Assembly (NCBI GenBank): GCA_021790385.1
Contig: JAJYDW010000004.1
Span: 1 to 36,192 of the forward strand
Direction of reading: 5' to 3'
Source of the DNA: Planctomycetota bacterium
GTDB lineage: Bacteria > Planctomycetota > Phycisphaerae > WQYP01
Length of the DNA stretch: 36,192 nucleotides
Part shown: positions 6,997 through 15,503 of the stretch, in pieces
Layout of the letters: each line of letters opens with the position of its first letter
How positions within the stretch are numbered: the stretch's first letter is position 1
Position numbers and translations under genes: made by a program
Notes under the pieces: generated by a model
What the model was told of the DNA's origin: nothing
The model's input: the letters and a program-made list of their open reading frames with translations, nothing else
Database searches by the model: none

Positions 6997-7773
6997 ATGA
7001 GATGTAAAACACTGTTATTTGTGGCAATTCCGGTGCTGGCGGGCTGGCAACTTCAGGCCAACGCCACGACTATCACCCTCGGCACCGCCGGTAACTTTGC
7101 CGTGCTGGCGGGATCGACCATCACCAATACGGGCAACACCGTAATCAATGACGGCAACGTAGGTGTAAGCCCCGGGTCCGCCATTACCGGATTTCCACCT
7201 GGTGCTGTGACTCCACCGTACCTCATCTACGCCACTGGCGCTGTTCCGGGACAGGCCCAGACGAACTTGGCTACGGCATATAACTCGGCCGCCGGCCTGG
7301 CTCCCACCATAACATTGACCGGCCAGGATCTCGGTGGAATGACCCTCACCCCAGGCGTGTATTTTTTTGCGTCCTCGGCAGCGCTGACCGGGAAGTTGAT
7401 TTTGAATGATCAGGGCAATTCTAACGCCCAATTTGTATTTCAAATCGGCAGCACATTGACCACCGCTACAGGCTCATCGGTGGTGATGAGCGACGGGGTG
7501 ACGCCGGATTGCAACATCTTCTGGCAAGTCGGCAGTTCCGCCACACTGGGGACGAGCACTGCGTTTGAGGGCCACATTCTAGCCCTTACCAGCATCACCA
7601 TGAATACCGGTGCCACCATCATGGATGGAAGTGCATTGGCGCGCAATGGTGCGGTGACGTTGGATGATAATACCATCACCAACTGCGTCAGCACCACCCC
7701 AGAACCATCCACGCTGGGCCTGCTCGGTATTGGTGCGGTGGGGTTGTTGCTGTTAAAACGTCGCAAGGCGTAA
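6997..7773 (+). CDS. PEP-CTERM protein with DUF3494 ice-binding-like domain
   Basis: Encodes 258 aa, with AAGGAG ~10 nt upstream. Residues 1-23 are a signal peptide ending ANA. Residues ~26-230 match the DUF3494 (PF11999) pattern: LGTAGNFAVLAGSTITNTG, GNVGVSPGSAITGFPPG, GVYFF, NAQFVFQIGSTL, and NIFWQVGSSATLGTSTAFEGHILA. This fold is a discontinuous beta-solenoid known from ice-binding proteins but also common in secreted proteins of non-cold organisms. Residues 235-258 are a PEP-CTERM anchor: PEPSTLGLLG, a hydrophobic stretch, then KRRKA. The protein should be exported, sorted by an exosortase and possibly released to the matrix. Adhesion is as likely as ice binding. Confidence 0.9.
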   Translation: MRCKTLLFVAIPVLAGWQLQANATTITLGTAGNFAVLAGSTITNTGNTVINDGNVGVSPGSAITGFPPGAVTPPYLIYATGAVPGQAQTNLATAYNSAAGLAPTITLTGQDLGGMTLTPGVYFFASSAALTGKLILNDQGNSNAQFVFQIGSTLTTATGSSVVMSDGVTPDCNIFWQVGSSATLGTSTAFEGHILALTSITMNTGATIMDGSALARNGAVTLDDNTITNCVSTTPEPSTLGLLGIGAVGLLLLKRRKA

Positions 7774-8126
7774 ACGAGTCTGCCAAAGGAGCTAAAGCCA
7801 TTGTCGTGGTCTAGGCGCTATCTTGTTGGACTGTTATCACGATGCAGGCGAGCCAGAGATGTTATGGTACTATCGCCTGGCTTATGACGCATCGCGATCA
7901 ATTCTGTGATAAACAAGTGTTGGGTCGGTCTTGGATAGAACATTTTGCTGGGCGCACGCATCCGTGTCGGTCCTCGGGCCCATCTTGAGTTCCGTCCTGC
8001 TGGTGCTTTCACCCGATGCCTTCCAGTGTTAGCTCCGAGCTATAATTGTTCACTTCGCATCGAAGGTCCTTGTCGATTTATCAAGAAACCTGTTTTGAAA
8101 CCGTTTCCAATTTGGCCGGGTTATTT

Positions 8127-8153
8127 TGACGCGGTAGGACAAAATGACGCGGT
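8127..8153. promoter_or_regulatory. Direct repeat flanking a GACAAAATG site
   Basis: TGACGCGGT occurs at 8127-8135 and again at 8145-8153. GGACAAAATGAC at 8137-8148 lies between and overlaps the second copy. This is the fourth occurrence of the GACAAAATG core in the first 8.2 kb. Spacing of the direct repeats is 18 bp. It may be an operator for the transcript that ends at 8506. Confidence 0.35.
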
Positions 8154-8465
8154 GATTGATGGTCAGGATCGCGGTACAGCCATGCGAAGCGGAAAATTAT
8201 GAATTTTATTTTGGGCCATTTTCTTCGACCAATAGGCGTAAATCCTCCTGAACCATACTGGTGTCGAGGTTGGCTTTTCAGAATTGGCATCCGCTTTGCA
8301 AGTGTATCTTACCGTGGCGCTGGCCACGAAAGAGCCGCACCGTTGGCCGTGAGAAATTTTCAGGCATCGGTTCGGGAGATAGTGAAATGCATATAAGGGC
8401 AAAGTTTTGTCACCGCAAGTTTCACTGGTATAAGTTCGACTCTCTTCCTCACCCCCTCCGTTTCC

Positions 8466-8506
8466 ATGTGAGGGGACACGCCCTGTGGCCCCTCACATTC
8501 TTTTTT
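8466..8506 (+). terminator. Strong rho-independent terminator with no upstream gene
   Basis: A perfect 10 bp stem (8466-8475 with 8489-8498) has an inner CAC/GTG extension and is followed by TCTTTTTTAT. The nearest plus-strand coding region ends ~690 bp upstream at 7773. It may end a small RNA or a long 3' extension. Confidence 0.65.
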
Positions 8507-9105
8507 ATCAGGTATCGACTGGGGGCCATAAGCCACCGGCGGTACCCGCGTCTGAAGGCGTCGCGTCCCGTCGTGCGCATGACGTGGCGGGCCTTGCAGC
8601 CATGAACTCACCGGGCACGCGAGATATCATAAGAAATGGGCTGGCTTAGCCCTAGACAATTCAAGTTGAACATCCAGCCCGGCGGAAAAAGAAATTCCAC
8701 ACGCTGTTGGACCACAGGGAATCTTTTACCAACGAGAGAAATCTGATCTGCGAGCAATTCTGAAACTTACTTGATAGGCCTGAAGGCGGTGTGTCTTCTT
8801 GCGAGACTTCCGGCTTGGCCAGGCGCCTGATGTTGGGCCGCGCGGAATAGCTGATACCTCGCGCTTCATTGGATGCCCACGTGTGTGCGACATGCGTCCG
8901 TAAAGGGTTCGGCGTTATCCGCTCGACAAAGCCCTGTGTCCTCGCGTAGTCTGGAACTGGGAGATAGCTTTAGCGGTTCGGAGCCGTCATTATCGGAGCG
9001 TAGTGGTTCGTTTTTTGGGAAGCGGGAAAGGCAAAACTCAGAAAACAGTCTTGATGCGCCATCGGCGTGGCGAGAAATTCAGTTTTTTGCTAGGATGTTG
9101 AACCT

Positions 9106-10269
9106 ATGGCTACTCTAACTTATCGAACCGCCGGCGAATCCCATGGTCCTGCTCTGATCAGCATAGTGGAAGGGCTGCCGGCCGGTATGCCGGTGGATGC
9201 AGACCTAATAAATCATGAATTGCACCGTCGGCAGGGAGGGTATGGCCGCGGCGGACGTCAACGCATCGAAACTGATGTGGTGAAATTTCTAACTGGCGTA
9301 CGTCGTGGAAAAGCCATTGGATCGCCGGTGGTCATGGAGATCGCCAACGCGGATTCCCGGCTGGATCAGGCTCCTGTTCTGGTCAAGCCGCGTCCTGGCC
9401 ATGCCGACCTGGCGGGTGCCATCAAGTGGTTGATGACCGATTGCCGCGAAACTCTGGAACGTGCCAGCGCCCGCGAAACTGCCAATCGGGTAGCAGTAGG
9501 GGGGGTGGCACGTAGCCTGCTGCAACAGTTCGGCATTGTCGTATTGGGTTTCACCCGACAAATCGGAAAAATCAGGGCGACGGTTGATGCGGCCTGGGGA
9601 CCGGAAAAAATTCGGGAGCTTAGTGCCGCCAGCGAGGTTTATTGTCCGGATGCCGCGGCTTCAACCGCCATGATCGAGCTCATCCGGGAAGCCAAACAGG
9701 TGGGTGACACCCTGGGCGGTATTGTGGAAGCACACGTGTATGGTTGTCCGTTGGGTTTAGGCAGCAGCGTCCACTGGGATTGGAAGCTGGATTCCCGCCT
9801 GGCCGCTGAAATCATGGGTATTCAGGCGATCAAAGGCGTGGAAATTGGGTTGGGTTTTGCCGTTGCAGAGCTTCCAGGTTCCGAAGTTCATGATCCGATT
9901 CTTTTTGATCCGTCGCTGAAAAATTCCACCTGTCTGGGGTTTACTCGTGGCAGCAATAATGCCGGCGGTCTGGAAGGTGGCATGACCAATGGACAGCCGG
10001 TGGTGGTGCGGGCCGCAATGAAACCGATCAGCACGCTGCTGAAAAAGCCAATGCCCAGTGTGGACATTATTACCAAGGAAAGTGGCAAGGCGGATTATGA
10101 ACGCAGCGACGTTTGTGCCGTGCCGGCTGCCGGCGTGGTGGTGGAAGCCGTGGTGGCGTTTGAAATCGCCCGCGGTCTGGTGGAGAAATTCGGTGGAGAT
10201 TCCCTGGCTGAAATGAAAACCAACTACGAAAACTACATGACGGCCGCCCGTCAACTCGGGGCGTCATAA
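9106..10269 (+). CDS. aroC: Chorismate synthase
   Basis: Encodes 387 aa. Converts 5-enolpyruvylshikimate-3-phosphate to chorismate with reduced FMN, the last shikimate-pathway step, in the cytoplasm. Family signatures are present in order: GESHGPAL near residue 10, QGGYGRGGRQRIE, RPGHADL, RASARETA, GCPLGLGS, RGSNNAGGLEGGMTNG and RSDVCAVPAAGVVVEA. Length fits the longer bacterial form. AGGAT lies ~10 nt upstream of the ATG. It is a single gene, convergent with the next one (70 bp gap, no clear terminator). Confidence is high. Confidence 0.97.
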   Translation: MATLTYRTAGESHGPALISIVEGLPAGMPVDADLINHELHRRQGGYGRGGRQRIETDVVKFLTGVRRGKAIGSPVVMEIANADSRLDQAPVLVKPRPGHADLAGAIKWLMTDCRETLERASARETANRVAVGGVARSLLQQFGIVVLGFTRQIGKIRATVDAAWGPEKIRELSAASEVYCPDAAASTAMIELIREAKQVGDTLGGIVEAHVYGCPLGLGSSVHWDWKLDSRLAAEIMGIQAIKGVEIGLGFAVAELPGSEVHDPILFDPSLKNSTCLGFTRGSNNAGGLEGGMTNGQPVVVRAAMKPISTLLKKPMPSVDIITKESGKADYERSDVCAVPAAGVVVEAVVAFEIARGLVEKFGGDSLAEMKTNYENYMTAARQLGAS

Positions 10270-10339
10270 TACAGCTTGACCGATGATACTGCCGGTATTA
10301 AAAGACCTGCTTGCCGCGTGAAAAAGAACAGCAATTATT

Positions 10340-10933
10340 TTAAGACGGCGGAACGCACGGCTTGAGCACGCCTGAGGCGCACGGTGCGGGGGTCATAATG
10401 TGCTGCCCTTCGGGGCTGTTAGCCGGCACCCATGGCGAACCTTTAGCCGGCAGCCGCACCAACGAACTGTTGTAAGCTTGCATTTCCAATTCAAAGGGAT
10501 TGGCGTACGGCATGTTGCCGTTGGGCGGAGCGCCTGGGCCGGGCTTGGGAGAAGGCTGTTTAGCCATCTTTTGCAGATTTATTAACGCGGCCTTGCCTTG
10601 CGGGGTATATTTTTCCAGATAACCAATCTGTTTGTTGTCACAACTCGAACAGGTAAATACATACGCACGAACCAAGGTATATTTTCCGCCAGCTCCGCGC
10701 ATCGGAGGAATTGCCGTGGATGGTTCCACTTTTAGTTGTTGTGTGGCGGTATCGTAGAAATACTGGTTCACGGCCGTAACATAGGGTGAATGAAGCTCAT
10801 AGTGAAGGATATATGCAATGGCGATGATGGTAAAGACCACCGCTACAATACTGATCACAGACTGATTGCGATTCATGGCATCGCGAATGTTGGTAATGCG
10901 AAGATAATCTTTCCAGTTATACGGCAAAATCAT
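10340..10933 (-). CDS. Membrane-anchored CxxC protein, conserved hypothetical
   Basis: Encodes 197 aa from the ATG at 10933, with GGAGA ~9 nt upstream. A later ATG (MNRNQSV) has no ribosome binding site. After ~20 cytoplasmic residues there is one membrane helix (ISIVAVVFTIIAIAYILHY). The outside part has YFYDTATQQL, VRAYVFTCSSC with a CxxC pair, and IGYLEKYTPQGK. The C-terminus is Pro-rich. I associate this layout with conserved planctomycete proteins of unknown function, from memory and not from a search. The CxxC could bind metal or be redox-active. Confidence 0.65.
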   Translation of the reverse strand: MILPYNWKDYLRITNIRDAMNRNQSVISIVAVVFTIIAIAYILHYELHSPYVTAVNQYFYDTATQQLKVEPSTAIPPMRGAGGKYTLVRAYVFTCSSCDNKQIGYLEKYTPQGKAALINLQKMAKQPSPKPGPGAPPNGNMPYANPFELEMQAYNSSLVRLPAKGSPWVPANSPEGQHIMTPAPCASGVLKPCVPPS

Positions 10934-11195
10934 AGTTGTAAGTCTCCGATGATGGTCCAACACATTAATTGCCGAAACACGGCAACATTATACAGCCCGT
11001 CGAATAAAAAAACGCGAACTGTTGGGTAATACCGGTCTGAAAGACCTGCCCCGTCAACCCGCGAAGACCAATTTACTATAACCGCTTCCCGCTGAATTAC
11101 AAACAACAATTATCGGCCACCCGGGGGCCCGGTTGCCAATCGCACACTGATCCGCGCATTACCGCCGGGTTATCAGTACGGTACCGGCAGTTGCA

Positions 11196-12014
11196 TTATT
11201 GCCGGGCTAAATCATCGCCGCGTCTAGCTGCGGCTTGCAGGGCGCTGGTGATGAGAGAAAAATAGTTCGCAGCTTCCATGCTTTGAATCGCCGCTTGCGT
11301 AAAGCCGCCGGGGCTGGTCACTTTCTGTCGCAGCAGGGTGGCGGATTCCTGGCTATTAGCCAATAAGGCACCGGCGCCGATGATGGTTTGGCGGGCTAGA
11401 AGCTGGGCATCAGCGGGAGAAAGGCCCAATTGTTCACCGGCGTGCGCCAGGGCCTCACAAAGATAAAATACGTACGCTGGGCCCGAACCTGAAAGAGAAG
11501 TTACGGCGTTCATGGCCGATTCGTTTACCTGCAGAACCGTGCCGCAGGATCCGAAAATCCTGGTGGCCAACGCCATATCGGTATCGGTGGCATTTTTACC
11601 GCGGGCCAGGGCGCTGGTACCTGCTCCCACCAGCATGGGAGTGTTGGGCATGACGCGGACAACACGGGTGGAGGGCAGCAGATGCCGGTTGATAAAACCG
11701 GTGGAGACCGCAGCCACAATGCTGATAACCAACACATCGGGAGAGATGGCCGGGCGCAGTTGTTCCAGGGCGGTGTCGATCATCTGCGGCTTTACCGCCA
11801 GCAAAATAGTCTGGCAGCACTCCGCCACTGAGGCGGAATCAGGCAGAGCGCTAATGTGAAGCTGCTCCGCAAACAGAGATCGACGTTGCGGGTTGGGATC
11901 CGCTGCCAGCATTTGCTCCGCCCGATAAATATTGGCAGCCAGAATGCCGCGGCCAATGGCCTCGGCCATATTGCCGGCTCCAATGAAACCAAGTGCAATA
12001 GCTCGTTTGATCAT
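11196..12014 (-). CDS. proC: Pyrroline-5-carboxylate reductase
   Basis: Encodes 272 aa. Reduces 1-pyrroline-5-carboxylate to L-proline with NAD(P)H in the cytoplasm. The start chosen is the second ATG (12014, MIKRAIALGF), 7 nt after AGGAT; the ATG two codons earlier is too close. A Rossmann motif GFIGAGNMAEAIG is at 9-21. VMPNTPMLVGAG is central, and the ProC signature NAVTSLSGSGPAYVFYL lies at ~165-181. The C-terminus has the usual KVTSPGGFTQAAI. It is third in a minus-strand run after the TIGR03790 gene (55 bp gap). Confidence 0.95.
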   Translation of the reverse strand: MIKRAIALGFIGAGNMAEAIGRGILAANIYRAEQMLAADPNPQRRSLFAEQLHISALPDSASVAECCQTILLAVKPQMIDTALEQLRPAISPDVLVISIVAAVSTGFINRHLLPSTRVVRVMPNTPMLVGAGTSALARGKNATDTDMALATRIFGSCGTVLQVNESAMNAVTSLSGSGPAYVFYLCEALAHAGEQLGLSPADAQLLARQTIIGAGALLANSQESATLLRQKVTSPGGFTQAAIQSMEAANYFSLITSALQAAARRGDDLARQ

Positions 12015-12069
12015 GTGCATATCCTGTTGATGTATTTCGACATACCAAGGCAGGAGGTTGCCGAGAAGC

Positions 12070-13821
12070 TCAATGCGGAGGAGATTTAACGGCGGGGACT
12101 TTTGGGATGGGCATATTGAATTCCTCAAAAGCTCGGCGGAAAATCGGGTATTTCAGCAGTCGCCGCAGTCGCATCACGTGGTGATGTTCAAACGGATTGT
12201 ACAGCGGATCGCCCACGTAAGCGATTCGCCAATCTACCAGCGGGCAGGTCAGGTAGTAGACCTGAGCCTGGGTGAAACGGCCCGAAAGTAAAAGTGGAAA
12301 GAACAGGTTCGGCGGTGGAAACGCGCTAAGATAGGGTTCGGCAACAGCGCCCAGCGTTCCGCAGACGCCATGCTTAAGCAGGTGCGGGCACCATCCGCCG
12401 TAGTTGGGGTTGTGCAGAGAGAGCAGTTCAAAGCTGGCGACATGAAAGGCGACAGAGCCTGGCAACCATTGGCAGGAAGGCAGGTAGTGCTCCAGTGAAT
12501 ACCAGCCACAGTAGATAGCTTCATCCGGGCAATTTTTAGCCTGAAAGAAAGCCGGTGTGTCCTGCAAAGCCACGGGCATACTGCTGTTTTGCAAAATGAA
12601 AAGTGCGCTACGCCGCAGCAGCCGGTCATATTGGCTGTAGGGATCCTGGCCATGCAAACCACGGGCATCGAAGTACGCCACACCGCGCAGCCCAGTTTTT
12701 TCAACGCGTACGGAAGTACGAATCATATTCCGCACCATTTGCGGCGAGGTGCCGTCCAATCGGCTGACCATCAGGGGAATGTGCTTTTGCAGCTTGCCAA
12801 CACTACGCGTCCAGTTAGGCATGTACATGGGGTTGTTTTCCATTCCCATGGCGGCATCGGGTTGGTACCACAGCGTCATCAGATCGCTGTCCAGGGCTGT
12901 GGAACTGGGCTTTTGCTGGAGGTAAACGGTGTCCGAAAGAAGTTGGCGGGTCAGGCCGACCACACCGAAGAGTTTGAGTTGGAGTTGACGGAGTTTGAGG
13001 CGATTTTTTTCCAGATAGCGGCGTTGGCTTAAACGGATGATTTCCGGCAGGTCCTTTTGGACGTCCTTGTGCATAGCCGCCAGAGTGTGATGGTCTTTTT
13101 GGGCCACAGCGCTGCTGCCATGAATATGGATGGTTTGGCTGACGCCGCCCGGACCGATGTAAACGGCAAGAATGGGCAGGAGTTTGGCAAAAGCTGTCTG
13201 TCGACGCACGGGTGGCAGCAAGCCGACACGGTGAATGGCATTATTCAAGGCCAGTCCAAAGTGCTGCAGAGCCAACTGGGCGGCCTGTGTAACGGGTCCT
13301 TGGCCAACCGGTGGCACCGGCTTGGCGACCGCATTTGCTACAGGTAATGTGGCAGCCAGGGCATTGAGTTGGGTGATACCGCGGGTCAGTTGCACGATCT
13401 GGCGGTGCAGCCCCTGCTGAATCTGTTGGATTTCCAGATTTATTTGCGGCGAAGTACCCATGCCGGCTACACGCAAGGGAATGCCCCAGGTGGTAACCAG
13501 ACAACGAATTATCTTTTTGAGGTGCCGCTGGCGCAGAATCCGGCGGATGGCGGCGGAAACATGAATGTCGTACATATCGACGGGAATTTGCACAGCATCG
13601 TGCGGCAGGCCGGAGAGTACAATTAAATTAATTTTCGGGATGTGGCGCTCCTGGGCATAATACCGGGCGATGTTCCAGGAGTTGGGATTGTTGTCATTGA
13701 TAATGACCGCCACCTGCTGTGGAGTCAGGGCTGCCGTGGAACGAGCCATGGCCAAGAGACTGATGCCCCCAGCGGCAAAAGCCAGCAGGATTCGGGACAA
13801 TCCGGACGAAAGCTGAGGCAT
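12070..13821 (-). CDS. TIGR03790-family secreted protein
   Basis: Encodes 583 aa from the ATG at 13821, with AAAGGAG 8 nt upstream. Residues ~1-31 are a signal peptide. The start of the mature part (VAVIINDNNPNSWNIARYYAQERHIP) and the end (YGGWCPHLLKHGVCGTLGAVAEPYL, VGDPLYNPF) are the hallmarks of TIGR03790. This is a family of unknown function reported mainly from Planctomycetota, Verrucomicrobiota and relatives. A central ~150-residue insertion (roughly 125-300) is helical and Gln/Leu-rich. The M20D amidohydrolase gene ends 2 bp upstream, so the two are almost certainly co-transcribed and perhaps functionally linked. Confidence 0.85.
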   Translation of the reverse strand: MPQLSSGLSRILLAFAAGGISLLAMARSTAALTPQQVAVIINDNNPNSWNIARYYAQERHIPKINLIVLSGLPHDAVQIPVDMYDIHVSAAIRRILRQRHLKKIIRCLVTTWGIPLRVAGMGTSPQINLEIQQIQQGLHRQIVQLTRGITQLNALAATLPVANAVAKPVPPVGQGPVTQAAQLALQHFGLALNNAIHRVGLLPPVRRQTAFAKLLPILAVYIGPGGVSQTIHIHGSSAVAQKDHHTLAAMHKDVQKDLPEIIRLSQRRYLEKNRLKLRQLQLKLFGVVGLTRQLLSDTVYLQQKPSSTALDSDLMTLWYQPDAAMGMENNPMYMPNWTRSVGKLQKHIPLMVSRLDGTSPQMVRNMIRTSVRVEKTGLRGVAYFDARGLHGQDPYSQYDRLLRRSALFILQNSSMPVALQDTPAFFQAKNCPDEAIYCGWYSLEHYLPSCQWLPGSVAFHVASFELLSLHNPNYGGWCPHLLKHGVCGTLGAVAEPYLSAFPPPNLFFPLLLSGRFTQAQVYYLTCPLVDWRIAYVGDPLYNPFEHHHVMRLRRLLKYPIFRRAFEEFNMPIPKVPAVKSPPH

Positions 13822-13823
13822 TG

Positions 13824-15104
13824 TTACGTTCTCCTTTGTGGTGGTACATGCAGTGGTAAATTAGAGTCGACCGGGTCTGGGGGGTTGCAGTTTATGCCAA
13901 TGGTGTCGCCGGCCAAATACCCAACAGCCAACGCGATCAACATACGAATGCCGGTGGCCATCGCCGTATCTGGAAAATCATACCGTGGATTGTGCAGCAT
14001 GGGGTATTCCTTGATGGCCGGCGGTTTAACACCCAGCGCAAAAAAGCAACCATCACAGCGCTGGAGGTAATAGGCGAAATCTTCGCTCCAGAGAAACGGT
14101 TTATCCAAAATGGAGACATTTTTTTTGCCCAGAATCTGGCCGGCCGTACGCTCAAATAAATCCGCGCCGGCGGCAGAGTTGACGGTGGCCGGTGTGCCTG
14201 AAGTAAAACGGCATTGTACCTGGCAGCGATGAGCAACGCCGATGGATTTACATATTCGTGCCATGGATGCCTTGGCGGAGCGGCGCGTGGCAGGAGTAAG
14301 GGTGCGAAGCGTACCCGTGATGGTGCTGAGGTCTGGAATGATGTTGGGGGCAGTGCCGGCATTAAACGTGGCAATGGTAAGCACCAGGGTATTGCTGGGG
14401 TCGATTTCACGGCTGACATCAGCGGCTAAAGCTTCGACGATAGCTGCTCCGCAGGCAATGGGATTGATACCTTTGTGAGGATAGGCGGCGTGAGTACCGC
14501 GTCCGCGAATTTGAATTTCAAAGGTATCCACGGCGGCTAAAAATACGCCGCTGCGGGTGGCAACGTGGCCGATGTTCATTGGGGGCCAGCCATGCAATCC
14601 AAAAACCGCTGCCACGTTGGGCCGGTCTAACGCGCCAGATTCGCACATGCGCAAGGCCCCATTGAGGCCTTCCTCGGCGGGTTGAAAGAGCAATTTCACC
14701 TGTCCCGGTAACAGCGATCGGTGCCGGGATAACCAGGCGGCAGCTCCCAGAACCATGGATGTATGGCCGTCGTGGCCACAGGCGTGCATAACGCCTGGGC
14801 GGCGGCTGGCCCAGGCTTTTCCTGTCTGTTCTTGTACAGGCAAAGCGTCCATCTCGCCGCGGAGCGCCACGCATCGCCGTCCCGAGCCGGTAATGAGTCC
14901 GGTTAAACCTGTACCACCGGCCAGGCCGGTGGTAACGGGAATTTTCAACCTCCGGAGTTCACCGGCAATCAAGGCACTGGTCTGCTTTTCGTGATAGCCG
15001 AGTTCGGGGCATTGGTGAAGCCGGTGGCGCAACTGAATGGAACGCTGTACGATATGGTCAAAGTGCGGACCGGCAAGCATGGGGATGATCGATTTTGTGC
15101 GCAT
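13824..15104 (-). CDS. M20D-family amidohydrolase
   Basis: Encodes 426 aa from the ATG at 15104 (GGTGA ~4 nt upstream, weak). Longer frames reach into the mobile element at 15208-15372 and are rejected. Hydrolyses N-acyl amino acid or small peptide amides (hippurate hydrolase / N-acetyl-amino acid amidohydrolase type). Seen motifs: GEMDALPVQE (83-92), HACGHDGH (107-114) with likely metal ligands C109, H111 and H114, QPAEEG, FGLHGWP, and a C-terminal SEDFAYYL. It is cytoplasmic, with no signal peptide. First gene of a minus-strand operon with the TIGR03790 gene and proC. The exact substrate is unknown. Confidence 0.88.
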   Translation of the reverse strand: MRTKSIIPMLAGPHFDHIVQRSIQLRHRLHQCPELGYHEKQTSALIAGELRRLKIPVTTGLAGGTGLTGLITGSGRRCVALRGEMDALPVQEQTGKAWASRRPGVMHACGHDGHTSMVLGAAAWLSRHRSLLPGQVKLLFQPAEEGLNGALRMCESGALDRPNVAAVFGLHGWPPMNIGHVATRSGVFLAAVDTFEIQIRGRGTHAAYPHKGINPIACGAAIVEALAADVSREIDPSNTLVLTIATFNAGTAPNIIPDLSTITGTLRTLTPATRRSAKASMARICKSIGVAHRCQVQCRFTSGTPATVNSAAGADLFERTAGQILGKKNVSILDKPFLWSEDFAYYLQRCDGCFFALGVKPPAIKEYPMLHNPRYDFPDTAMATGIRMLIALAVGYLAGDTIGINCNPPDPVDSNLPLHVPPQRRT

Positions 15105-15205
15105 AACGTCACCAAAGGCCAACGTAACGGGGTTTAACGACAAATGCAACCTGGCGGCTGTCCGCCCGATCTGGAGAGTGTGATCAATGACTTTCCGCAA
15201 GATAT

Positions 15206-15374
15206 TAGGGGCTGTCAAGAAATAACCCGTACCATCCGTCTGGTCTTTTTGACAGCGGGGCATTGCTTTTCGCTCCTTACAGACCCATGGCCAGGGTATG
15301 CGCGTCGCTCGCGCCTCGCGGGTCGCCAAAATGCTTGCGCCGTATCAATACACTTTATTTCCTGACAGCCCCTA
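15206..15374. mobile_element. MITE with TA target duplication (Tc1/mariner-IS630 type)
   Basis: The 18 bp terminal inverted repeats GGGGCTGTCAAGAAATAA (15208-15225) and TTATTTCCTGACAGCCCC (15355-15372) match at 17 of 18 positions. A TA dinucleotide flanks each end (15206-15207, 15373-15374), as expected for IS630/Tc1-mariner insertion. The 165 bp element has no transposase. It lies between the divergent amidohydrolase and kinase genes and may carry or disrupt promoter sequence. An internal TGACAGCGGGG (~15250) partly repeats the right end. Confidence 0.75.
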
Positions 15375-15503
15375 AGTGCATTTGCGGCAGGGTTCATCAT
15401 TCTACATACAGGATAGCCTGGCAGTGCTCTGGCAATCCGACGACTCGTGCGGTATCCTGTGCGATCTTTGGGACTGATAAAGGCGTTAAATCTGGAGAAC
15501 TAT

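Larger units (their letters stand above)
7774..9105. other. Gene-poor 1.3 kb region
   Basis: I find no convincing protein gene here; open frames on both strands lack ribosome binding sites and family features. Present instead are an inverted repeat (AGGCGA...TCGCCT, ~7846-7877), a GACAAAATG site inside a TGACGCGGT direct repeat (8127-8153), a strong orphan terminator (8466-8506), and a GGGCTGG...CCAGCCC inverted repeat (~8638-8681). The aroC promoter should lie near the right end. Confidence 0.5.

Noticed and set aside
8415..8460. tRNA-like 3' segment (GTTCGACT followed by a C-rich stretch)
   Set aside because: The T-arm stem does not pair (only about three of five pairs possible), and no matching acceptor, D or anticodon arms were found upstream.
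8873..9118. 81-codon Ser-rich frame just before aroC
   Set aside because: No ribosome binding site, overlaps the aroC start, and the composition looks like non-coding DNA.
15105..15329. N-terminal extension of the M20D amidohydrolase
   Set aside because: It runs through the MITE and has no family similarity; ATG 15104 gives the usual length.
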